A DNA stretch of 6,440 nt, taken from the NCBI GenBank assembly GCA_024278645.1, contig JAJRST010000145.1, positions 1 through 6,440 of the forward strand, written 5' to 3'. Both the position numbers and the translations under genes were made by a program. The notes beneath the pieces were generated by a model. That model made no database searches. It was not told the DNA's origin and saw nothing but the letters and a program-made list of their open reading frames with translations. Source of the DNA: a bacterium. GTDB lineage: Bacteria; Zhuqueibacterota; Zhuqueibacteria; Residuimicrobiales; Krinioviventaceae. Of this stretch, positions 1-5,427 are shown one piece after another (position 1 is the stretch's first letter; each line of letters begins with the position of its first letter).

Positions 1-459
1 CGCGACATTCCGCTGTTCGAATGGTTCGCCGACGGTTCGGCGACCGAGACGCCCCTTGAAAACTTTGAACGCACGCCGTTGGTCACCTACTACCTGCGGC
101 GCGATTACAACGGACAGAATGAAGATTATTGGCACCTGGTCGATGAACCGTACAACTATGCGGCAACCGGCGTGGCGGCGCGCCGGACAACTCCCGAACA
201 ATTCTCCCTGGCGCAAAACTATCCCAATCCGTTCAACGGCGGCACGACGATTGAATACGTGCTGCCGCGAGCAGGAGATGTGCACATTTCCATTTACAAC
301 GCGCGCGGACGCCGAGTGCACATTCTCAAGCAGGGGCGACAAAGCCGGGGCAAACACGTTGCCTTTTGGCGTCCGGAAAACCTTCCTTCGGGAGCATATA
401 TTTATAAAATTGTTTTTGACGGCATGGTAAAAAGCGGGCGGATGCTGTATGTCAGATGA
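1..459 (+). CDS. Secreted protein, C-terminal fragment with Por/type IX-like sorting domain (partial, 5' end outside window)
   Basis: The frame is open from the first base and stops at TGA 457-459, giving 152 residues of a protein whose start lies to the left. Residues about 67-152 form a typical C-terminal sorting/FlgD-like Ig fold: FSLAQNYPNPFN, then TTIEYVLP, a DVHISIYNARGRRV strand pair, NLPSGAYIYKI and a final GRMLYVR. In FCB bacteria this tail directs export across the outer membrane by the type IX (Por) system, after which it is cleaved or anchored. Residues 1-60 (with WHLVDEPYNY) should be the end of the passenger domain. I do not recognise its family, so enzyme activity is unknown. 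An internal TTG at 79 is not a credible start because the frame is open and protein-like before it. No clear terminator follows the stop. The sorting domain call is strong; the link to the amino-sugar genes beyond the gap is only positional. Confidence 0.85.
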   Translation, partial: RDIPLFEWFADGSATETPLENFERTPLVTYYLRRDYNGQNEDYWHLVDEPYNYAATGVAARRTTPEQFSLAQNYPNPFNGGTTIEYVLPRAGDVHISIYNARGRRVHILKQGRQSRGKHVAFWRPENLPSGAYIYKIVFDGMVKSGRMLYVR

Positions 460-696
460 CGGGGCGATTCCCTCTGTAAAAAGACTAGATGATTAACGGC
501 AAAACGATTGCAACTATTCAGCTCAAAGACAGAAATAAAGGCAAAACCATTTTGGGCAATACTATTAGCAGCTCTCCACTTTTTGCTATTCAAATCGTTC
601 TTCCATGTCTAAAGGACTAACAGCGCCTCTATTTGCATTACCATTATTCCTTTTACCTTCGAGGCTTGGCGTCCTTGAGACAGGATAACAGCGCCG
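460..696. other. Convergent intergenic gap with no gene
   Basis: This 237-base stretch lies between two genes that point towards each other. Its short open frames have no ribosome binding site and no protein-like composition. The only structure I see is the repeat pair at 602-695 and a weak 5-bp hairpin (CAAAACCATTTTG) around 543-555. I find no convincing bidirectional terminator, although both flanking transcripts should end here. Confidence 0.6.
602..695. repeat. Imperfect direct repeat pair in the convergent intergenic gap
   Basis: Copy 1 is 602-627 and copy 2 is 672-695. Both follow the pattern TCC.TG....A.GGA.TAACAGCGCC and share an exact 10-base end, TAACAGCGCC (618-627 and 686-695), 68 bases apart. 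Copy 2 can also fold: GGCG (668-671) and TCCT (672-675) can pair with CGCC (692-695) and AGGA (682-685), leaving a 6-base loop and a 6-base bulge. No T-tract follows on either strand, so it does not look like a rho-independent terminator. Copy 2 ends two bases before the regulator's stop codon. Function unknown; it may be a degenerate small repeat or chance. Confidence 0.35.
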
Positions 697-1854
697 TCAC
701 TGAAAAATTCTTCGCAGAATCAACGCCGTGGCGCCCACGGACACGGAATAGATGCCGAATTTTGAGAATTGAATGTCCGGCGAGGCGAAACCGCCGGGAA
801 AGATTTCCTGCAAGCGCACTTTGACACCCCTGACAATGTCTTCGTAAATCAGATCCCGTGCATCGGTGATATCGCCGCCCAGAACAATCACATTCGGATT
901 CAGCAGCGATACGATGCGCACAATCTCATGCACAATAAATTGCGTATAATGAATCAGCACATCCCTGGAAATGGGGCACTCTTTGCGCGCCATGGCGATG
1001 ACATCTTCAATGCCAACGACGCCTTTCTCCTTTTGCAGCCGGACCAGCGGTCGCTCCACGCCATATTTATCAACCCCGGATTGAACAAGTTCGGAGAGAG
1101 ACGGCAGCACCGTAAAGATTTCGCCGGCGGCGCCTTGCGCGCCTTCATAAAGATTCTCATCCAAAATAAGACCGGCGCCAAAATAGGCCGTCTTTTCATT
1201 CAGCGTCAAAAAGATGACGCTCTTTTTAGAGGCGGCGACGCTGCTGTCATGCCATTTGATGCCCAGCGCGCCGGCGTTGGCGTCGTTCACCACTTCCACG
1301 GGGAGCCGCAACAGCCCGCCGAGTTTCTCCTCGATGGGAAAGTCCTGCAACTGTAATTTCCGCGAAAAATGCACAACCCCTCTTTCACGATCCACCAGAC
1401 CGGTCAACGCGACGCCGACGCCAATCACGTTATCCCGTTCCAATTCAAGATGCGAGATGATCTCTTCATAACATGAATGAATGCTGTGAAGCAGCTTTTC
1501 GGGACCGATATTCTCCGCTCCGGTATTCTGCTGCTGATACACGATATTGCCGCTAAAATCGATAACCGTCGCGCGTTCTTCGTTTGGAATAATTTCGAGG
1601 CCAATGATATAGCACTTGTCGGCCACCAGACGCCACAACGTCGGCGGCTTGCCGGCGGTGCCCAGTTGCGCGCCGATGCGACTGACTTCGATAAGCCCTC
1701 TTTCGCGCAGGGAACGCAAAATGTAAACCAGCGTCGACGGTTGCAGCCGATTTTCGCGCGCCAGTTCAGCCCCGGAAATCTCGCCCTTTACGCGGATGGT
1801 GTTCAGAATTTGTCGATGACTTGCAATTTTTAATTGAAAAGGGGCAGGCAGCAT
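697..1854 (-). CDS. ROK-family transcriptional regulator (NagC/XylR type), zinc-site-less
   Basis: This is a 385-residue DNA-binding repressor or activator of the ROK family, which normally senses a sugar or sugar phosphate. Residues about 15-56 are a winged helix-turn-helix (ILNTIRVKGEISGAELAREN), followed by the wing GTAGKPPTLWRL (65-76). The rest is a ROK domain: VIGVGVALTGLVD (143-155), VVNDANAGALG (188-198), FGAGLILDENLYEGAQGAAGE (225-245) and NPNVIVLGGDI (319-329). Compared with the kinase encoded next to it, the GTG phosphate loop is replaced by NEKTAYFG, and the GH plus CxCGxxGC zinc site is absent after GAAGEIF. It should therefore not be a kinase, and it is unusual even for NagC/Mlc-type regulators. 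The frame is open up to 1986, but that would overlap the kinase gene. The ATG at 1854 has AAGGAA six bases upstream; 1860 and 1869 are alternatives without well-placed sites. It is last in the operon, 76 bases after the kinase, and probably regulates it. Confidence 0.88.
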   Translation of the reverse strand: MLPAPFQLKIASHRQILNTIRVKGEISGAELARENRLQPSTLVYILRSLRERGLIEVSRIGAQLGTAGKPPTLWRLVADKCYIIGLEIIPNEERATVIDFSGNIVYQQQNTGAENIGPEKLLHSIHSCYEEIISHLELERDNVIGVGVALTGLVDRERGVVHFSRKLQLQDFPIEEKLGGLLRLPVEVVNDANAGALGIKWHDSSVAASKKSVIFLTLNEKTAYFGAGLILDENLYEGAQGAAGEIFTVLPSLSELVQSGVDKYGVERPLVRLQKEKGVVGIEDVIAMARKECPISRDVLIHYTQFIVHEIVRIVSLLNPNVIVLGGDITDARDLIYEDIVRGVKVRLQEIFPGGFASPDIQFSKFGIYSVSVGATALILRRIFQ

Positions 1855-1860
1855 ATTCAT

Positions 1861-1866
1861 TTCCTT
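1861..1866 (-). promoter_or_regulatory. Ribosome binding site deciding the ROK regulator start
   Basis: On the minus strand AAGGAA (1866 to 1861) lies six bases before ATG 1854. The in-frame ATG at 1860 directly abuts the motif, and the ATG at 1869 has no purine-rich site upstream, so 1854 is preferred. Confidence 0.6.
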
Positions 1867-1930
1867 CATCGTTGGATAATGAATTACACAATATTTAACA
1901 AAGCAGCATCCAATACAACAGAACCGGAGA

Positions 1931-2881
1931 CTATATTGCAGCCATTGCCAGGGAAGCCGCTCCGACAATGCCCGACTGCTCGCCAAGAGATGCCTTGATA
2001 ATGCGCACCGGCTCCTCGCTGTTGTTCAGCGCCACCTCCCGGAGTTTTTCCTGGGCGCTGTTGATCAACAAATCGCCGGCCAGCGCCACGCCGCCGCCGA
2101 CGACAAATCGCTGCAGGTTCAACAAATTGACGACGCTTCCAAGACCATAGCCGAGATTTTCACCCACATTTTTAAACACTGTCAACGCCAGCTCGTCGCC
2201 CTTGACGGCCTCGTTGTAGATATCCTTGGGCATAAGAACCTCGGGATCATAATGCCGCAGCGTCGAGCCGGGATAGTTGTCGAGGTTTTCCAGGGCCTCC
2301 TGCACGATTCCATTGGCGCCGACGTATGCCTCAACGCATCCCAAGCGCCCGCAGGCGCACAAGCGGCCGTCTTTTTTGATGGTGATATGCCCAAACTCCC
2401 CGGCGGCGCCCCAGGCGCCGCGATAAATCATACCGTCCAGAATCAAGCCGGCGCCGACGCCGGTGCCCAGAGTGACCATCATCATGTGTGCATGGCCTCG
2501 CCCGGCGCCGAACGAATTCTCTCCCAACGCCGCCACGTTGGCGTCGTTGTCCAACGTGACCGGCAGTTGCAGCTTGTCTTCCAACTTGGCGGCCAGCGGT
2601 ACATTGCGCCAGCCGGGGAAATTGGTCGCTTCCTTTAAAATCCCCCTGTTGGCGTCCACAAGCCCGGCCACGCCGATGCCCAGGCCGACGGTCTTGTATT
2701 CCTTGGCCTCGCTTCCGTTACACTCGTACAGGACTTTATCAATCTGATCGACGACATAGTCGACCCCCTTTTTCACCCCCGATGGTATTTTACGCTTTGC
2801 CACAATATCGCCATGCGGAGACACCATTCCAATATTAATCGTCGTACCGCCTAAATCAACGCCGCAAAAAACATTTTCCAA
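1931..2881 (-). CDS. ROK-family sugar kinase (glucokinase or amino-sugar kinase)
   Basis: This 316-residue cytoplasmic kinase transfers phosphate from ATP to the 6-hydroxyl of a hexose; length and motifs are standard for ROK kinases. In order: phosphate-1 motif DLGGTTINIG (9-18), GIGVAGLVD (68-76), LDNDANVAALGE (110-121) with catalytic base Asp113, adenosine/phosphate loop LGTGVGAGLI (138-147), sugar-binding EFGH (162-165), zinc cluster His165 with CACGRLGC (175-182), and VGGGVA (261-266). The sequence most resembles GlcK-type glucokinases, but the neighbouring NagB-like and PIG-L-like genes make N-acetylglucosamine, glucosamine or N-acetylmannosamine a real alternative. Motifs alone cannot settle the substrate. 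The start is TTG at 2881: AAGGA (2895-2891) sits nine bases upstream and overlaps the TAA of the preceding gene, only 13 bases away, so the two are co-transcribed and probably translationally coupled. All catalytic residues are intact. Confidence 0.92.
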   Translation of the reverse strand: MENVFCGVDLGGTTINIGMVSPHGDIVAKRKIPSGVKKGVDYVVDQIDKVLYECNGSEAKEYKTVGLGIGVAGLVDANRGILKEATNFPGWRNVPLAAKLEDKLQLPVTLDNDANVAALGENSFGAGRGHAHMMMVTLGTGVGAGLILDGMIYRGAWGAAGEFGHITIKKDGRLCACGRLGCVEAYVGANGIVQEALENLDNYPGSTLRHYDPEVLMPKDIYNEAVKGDELALTVFKNVGENLGYGLGSVVNLLNLQRFVVGGGVALAGDLLINSAQEKLREVALNNSEEPVRIIKASLGEQSGIVGAASLAMAAI

Positions 2882-2890
2882 TATTCTATT

Positions 2891-2897
2891 TTCCTTA
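2891..2897 (-). promoter_or_regulatory. Ribosome binding site of the kinase overlapping the upstream stop codon
   Basis: The minus strand reads TAAGGAA: the TAA ending the PIG-L-like gene (2897-2895) shares bases with the AAGGAA motif that serves the TTG start at 2881, with nine bases between. This supports the non-ATG start and suggests coupled translation. Confidence 0.6.
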
Positions 2898-4103
2898 TTT
2901 CTGATTCGCTTCCATCTTTTTCTTCAGGGCCGTGGTCTGCTCCAGGAATTCGGGCACGGTCATCTTTTTAATAAAGCAGAGACCGTGGCAGGCGCGCAGG
3001 CGAGGATGTTCGTTTTCGTTAAAATATGTGTCTCCCAGACAGGTTTTCACTGTCTGGAATTGATCGGCCTGTATTTTTTGCGCCAGCCGGGAAAAGGGCC
3101 CGTCCAGTTCATAGCTGGGAAAGGAGGCGTCGCGCTGCGAGCCGAAGGAATACATAAACATGCTCTCCATCACGGCCATGGAATTCAGAGAGACGGGTAC
3201 AAACACATTGGCCTCGGAGGGATGGAAGCGATACCAAACGTTTCGATAACCCCAGATTTGCGGCGCCTTTCTGCCTTTTTTCTTCAAGTATTCTTTCAGG
3301 GCTTCTGCAATGGCTTGCATCACCTTGTAATGCGTATCCGGCCCGCTGCCCTCCGGATCAAAGGCGAGGGTGACGACGTCCGGCTCTATTTGCTCCATGA
3401 GTCGCCGGATGGGCCGCACATCCCGCGCAAACTCCGGGTCTTCCGTAAACATATCGCCCTTGTAAAAGCCAAGGCGCAGATGTTTCACGGATTTCGAGTT
3501 GAAGCCCAGATGCGCCCACAACAAATCCGCTTCCCATTCGCGAATCATTCCCTTGACCATCTGTATATGCGCCAGATCCTTTTTGCCGGGATACTGGGTT
3601 CGAAAATAATCGACCAACTCTTTAATACGGTCCTTGAGATGTTCGATGCTCTCTTCCTCGTACAGGTAAATGAGAATGCGCAGCAGCCGCCGGGCGTTGG
3701 CTTCATCCTTGATCGTGCGACTGTGCGAAGCAACGCCGTCGAGATAATGATACACATCCCAATCGCGATTGGACGAGCGGCCGCGGAAATATCCCTCTTC
3801 GAGCAACTGTCGGAAGGCCGGTTTTTCGAGAAATTTTAAAAGGTTTTCCAGCAGGTTAAGCACATAATAATTTGTGACCGCGTTGAACCCGCTGGTCATG
3901 TACGCAAAATAATGCCTGTTCAGAGGCGTGCGCACCAGGTGGTTGATGTAGGGCAGATAGCCAAGCATGATATCGTCATGATGCGGCGCCGTGTGCATGA
4001 ACGTGGCGTTTGTGATCGGCGCAAGGCCGGCGGCGATCTTTTGGTCCAGGCTGGACTCCACGCTTTTGGGAATCTTTGTATAATCCTTGCCGTTTCGGCG
4101 CAA
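2895..4103 (-). CDS. PIG-L/LmbE-like deacetylase domain protein (second half of a NagB/PIG-L fusion, possibly an independent gene)
   Basis: This 402-residue protein corresponds to the C-terminal PIG-L-like part of the large NagB-like fusion proteins of Bacteroidetes and relatives. PIG-L enzymes are metal-dependent de-N-acetylases of GlcNAc-type groups. The metal motif is APHHDDIMLGY (39-49), with His41, Asp43 and Asp44 as in the family's HPDD; the usual following Glu is Ile. A second site is DPEGSGPDTHYKV (249-261), with His258 a likely metal or catalytic residue. Between them lies a long helical insertion, about 85-230, rich in charged residues. The PQIWGYRNVWYRFHPSEANVF stretch (281-301) is also conserved-looking. 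The start is uncertain: TTG at 4103 has AAGGGAG just upstream, but the same frame is open back to the TAA at 4221 and those 39 codons look like genuine linker. If the TAA is an error or is read through, this is not a separate gene. Specific substrate unknown. Confidence 0.75.
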   Translation of the reverse strand: MRRNGKDYTKIPKSVESSLDQKIAAGLAPITNATFMHTAPHHDDIMLGYLPYINHLVRTPLNRHYFAYMTSGFNAVTNYYVLNLLENLLKFLEKPAFRQLLEEGYFRGRSSNRDWDVYHYLDGVASHSRTIKDEANARRLLRILIYLYEEESIEHLKDRIKELVDYFRTQYPGKKDLAHIQMVKGMIREWEADLLWAHLGFNSKSVKHLRLGFYKGDMFTEDPEFARDVRPIRRLMEQIEPDVVTLAFDPEGSGPDTHYKVMQAIAEALKEYLKKKGRKAPQIWGYRNVWYRFHPSEANVFVPVSLNSMAVMESMFMYSFGSQRDASFPSYELDGPFSRLAQKIQADQFQTVKTCLGDTYFNENEHPRLRACHGLCFIKKMTVPEFLEQTTALKKKMEANQK

Positions 4104-4223
4104 TATCTCCCTTGTAAAAAGGTCGCTCTTTAAATCATCTTTGGAGAGCGCTATAATCTTTTTGTCGTTTTTAACGGCGACATTGATGACCGCTCGCTCG
4201 ATTTTGTCAAAGGGCAGCTCTTA
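4104..4223 (-). other. In-frame TAA and conserved-looking linker between the NagB-like and PIG-L-like frames
   Basis: Reading the minus strand past the NagB-like end (VDFQST, then TAA at 4223-4221), the same frame continues for 39 stop-free codons beginning ELPFDKIERAVINVA and ending KSDLFTREI, then joins the PIG-L-like frame at 4103 with no frame change. The stretch is a balanced mix of charged and hydrophobic residues, as expected for a folded helical linker. It also matches my memory of the linker in fused homologues, where VERR.(V/I)D is followed by a helix and then LTxxDx...REILLR-like text. TAA is one substitution from CAA, GAA or AAA. This favours a recent nonsense change, a sequencing error or readthrough. 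No ATG, GTG or TTG start lies inside the linker. Confidence 0.7.
4107..4113 (-). promoter_or_regulatory. Possible internal ribosome binding site for re-initiation at TTG 4103
   Basis: AAGGGAG (4113 to 4107 on the minus strand) precedes TTG 4103 by three bases, or by six if only AAGG pairs. The spacing is tight but usable. It is the only plausible restart after the TAA at 4221. It lies within linker codons for T-R-E, so the motif may be accidental. Confidence 0.3.
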
Positions 4224-5231
4224 CGTGGACTGAAAGTCGACAAAGCGGCGCTCCACCAATCGGCTGGCCGCGCCTTTTGTAAGGTAAAAACGAGCGTTCG
4301 GCAAGCCCTGCAAAATGGTGGCCGGGTAAAGATTGCTCTTTTCGTTTTCAATCGCTTCGGCGACAATTCTTGACTTGGCCTCCCCCGCCGCAATAATGAT
4401 GGCGGTGACATCCTTGTTGTAGGTGATTGTCTGCTGGCCAATGGTGACGACGAGCCGGTTTCGCGACACCTCGATGCCGCCCAGGTCCGAGGCCGCGGCC
4501 GCCTGCGTCTCGTAATTGGTGGCCGTGAGCCGCGTCGTCGAATAATGATCCGAACCTTTGATATTAAAGGCAATGTGTCCGTCCGGGCCGATGCCGCCGA
4601 GAAAAAAGCCGATGCCGCCCATTTTGCGAATTCTGGATTCATAATCCGTGCAATACTGGTCAACCGCCTCGATTACCGCTTTTTGCAAGCCTTCCTGGGC
4701 CGTGGTGGGATGTCGATTCCGGAGCCCCAGATCGACGACGCCGTCCGGGAAAACATCCTTGAGCGTCATGTTGGGCGGCACGCCGACATGCCACAGGTTC
4801 ATGAACATCGCCTTGTCGGGGTCGAGACAAAATCCATCGATGTAGTATTTTTTTACATAGTAGTAAAAACTGTTTTTCTGGTTCGGGTCGATGGGGTAAA
4901 ATTCGTCAATTTGCACAAAATGAAGATTCGACAGATCGGGCTTTTTTGCAGGATCCAGCCCGTACAGTTGCAGTTCCTTTTGCACGCCGGCGGCGGTCCA
5001 CTCTTTGAGATATTTATTGACATATTTTATAAAATGTTCGGGCGTCTTGCCGGTCGGCAATGAAACGACGCCGTCGGGATTTTGCTGCACCCATTCGAGA
5101 AATCGCAGCGCCGTAAGCTTGCCCAATTGTGGAAAGTTATCCACCTCGATGACGCCGATCTTTTCGGTGGGTTTGTACATAAATTCGCGCCCCGAACGTT
5201 CCAGGGCGACTTTTTCAACATTCGATTCCAT
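4221..5231 (-). CDS. Glucosamine-6-phosphate deaminase-like protein (NagB/SugIP family), N-terminal half of a NagB/PIG-L fusion
   Basis: This 336-residue sugar-phosphate isomerase-fold protein resembles NagB, which converts glucosamine-6-phosphate to fructose-6-phosphate and ammonia. Visible motifs (counting from ATG 5231): phosphate loop SLPTGKTPEH (57-66), HFVQIDEF (104-111) with Asp109 in the place of the NagB general base, and GGIGPDGHIAFN (212-223) with Asp217 and His219 matching the catalytic Asp and His. The residue after that Asn, Glu in classical NagB (E148 in E. coli), is Ile224 here, so the reaction may differ. Further family signatures are LTATNYETQAAAASDLGGIEV and IIIAAGEAKS. The N-terminal section is longer than in E. 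coli NagB. A TTG at 5258 is in frame but would leave only about 12 bases from the predicted transcription start, so ATG 5231 is preferred; neither has a clear Shine-Dalgarno motif. First gene of the operon. It ends at an in-frame TAA that seems to interrupt a larger protein. Confidence 0.82.
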   Translation of the reverse strand: MESNVEKVALERSGREFMYKPTEKIGVIEVDNFPQLGKLTALRFLEWVQQNPDGVVSLPTGKTPEHFIKYVNKYLKEWTAAGVQKELQLYGLDPAKKPDLSNLHFVQIDEFYPIDPNQKNSFYYYVKKYYIDGFCLDPDKAMFMNLWHVGVPPNMTLKDVFPDGVVDLGLRNRHPTTAQEGLQKAVIEAVDQYCTDYESRIRKMGGIGFFLGGIGPDGHIAFNIKGSDHYSTTRLTATNYETQAAAASDLGGIEVSRNRLVVTIGQQTITYNKDVTAIIIAAGEAKSRIVAEAIENEKSNLYPATILQGLPNARFYLTKGAASRLVERRFVDFQST

Positions 5232-5275
5232 AAAATACCAGCGACTCTTTTTGTTCAACGATTGAATAAATTATT

Positions 5276-5291
5276 AAAAGATAGTACTTTT
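5276..5291. promoter_or_regulatory. Candidate operator dyad over the -10 box
   Basis: AAAAG (5276-5280) and CTTTT (5287-5291) are inverted arms around six bases and cover the -10 box of the leftward promoter. A second, wider dyad, ACTTTTT (5286-5292) and AAAAAGT (5313-5319), is centred on the -35 box and shares the right-hand arm. A regulator bound to either would block the promoter, and the ROK regulator is the obvious candidate. AT-rich DNA gives such dyads by chance, so the call is tentative. Confidence 0.3.
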
Positions 5292-5306
5292 TCATCCATT
5301 TGTCAA
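5278..5306 (-). promoter_or_regulatory. Sigma70-type promoter of the amino-sugar operon
   Basis: The minus strand carries a perfect -35 box TTGACA (5306-5301), a 17-base spacer (5300-5284) and a -10 box TATCTT (5283-5278, four of six consensus bases). Transcription would start near 5271, leaving a leader of about 40 bases before ATG 5231. It lies directly upstream of the first operon gene in an AT-rich divergent region. Confidence 0.7.
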
Positions 5307-5352
5307 GAATAAAAAAAGTGTAATACGTTTTTATTTTAGCCCAAATATTTGT

Positions 5353-5358
5353 TATATT
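5353..5358 (+). promoter_or_regulatory. Possible -10 element for the rightward ATPase gene
   Basis: TATATT at 5353-5358 lies about 70 bases before the ATPase start, but no good -35 box stands 16-18 bases upstream. It is the best rightward candidate in the divergent region and is weak. Confidence 0.2.
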
Positions 5359-5427
5359 ACTAAAACGGAAAGCCAATTTCGGTCCTGACATCATAAAAAA
5401 ACAATCAACTAATTTTTAAAGGGATGC

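Noticed and set aside
543..555. Hairpin CAAAACCATTTTG as a terminator
   Set aside because: Only a five-pair A/T-rich stem with a three-base loop and no T-tract; too weak.
402..593. Leftward 63-codon frame in the convergent gap
   Set aside because: It overlaps the end of the sorting domain, has no ribosome binding site and has low protein likeness.
1855..1986. Longer N-terminus for the ROK regulator, starting at 1986
   Set aside because: It would overlap the kinase's last codons by 56 bases, adds a Cys/Trp-rich stretch unlike ROK regulators, and ATG 1854 has a well-placed AAGGAA.
2985..3839. Rightward open frame of 284 codons
   Set aside because: A shadow of the PIG-L-like gene on the other strand; no recognisable motifs, and the real gene has metal motifs and operon context.
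5232..5258. TTG start at 5258 for the NagB-like gene
   Set aside because: No ribosome binding site, and the predicted transcription start near 5271 would leave only about 12 bases of leader; ATG 5231 fits better, although this is not certain.
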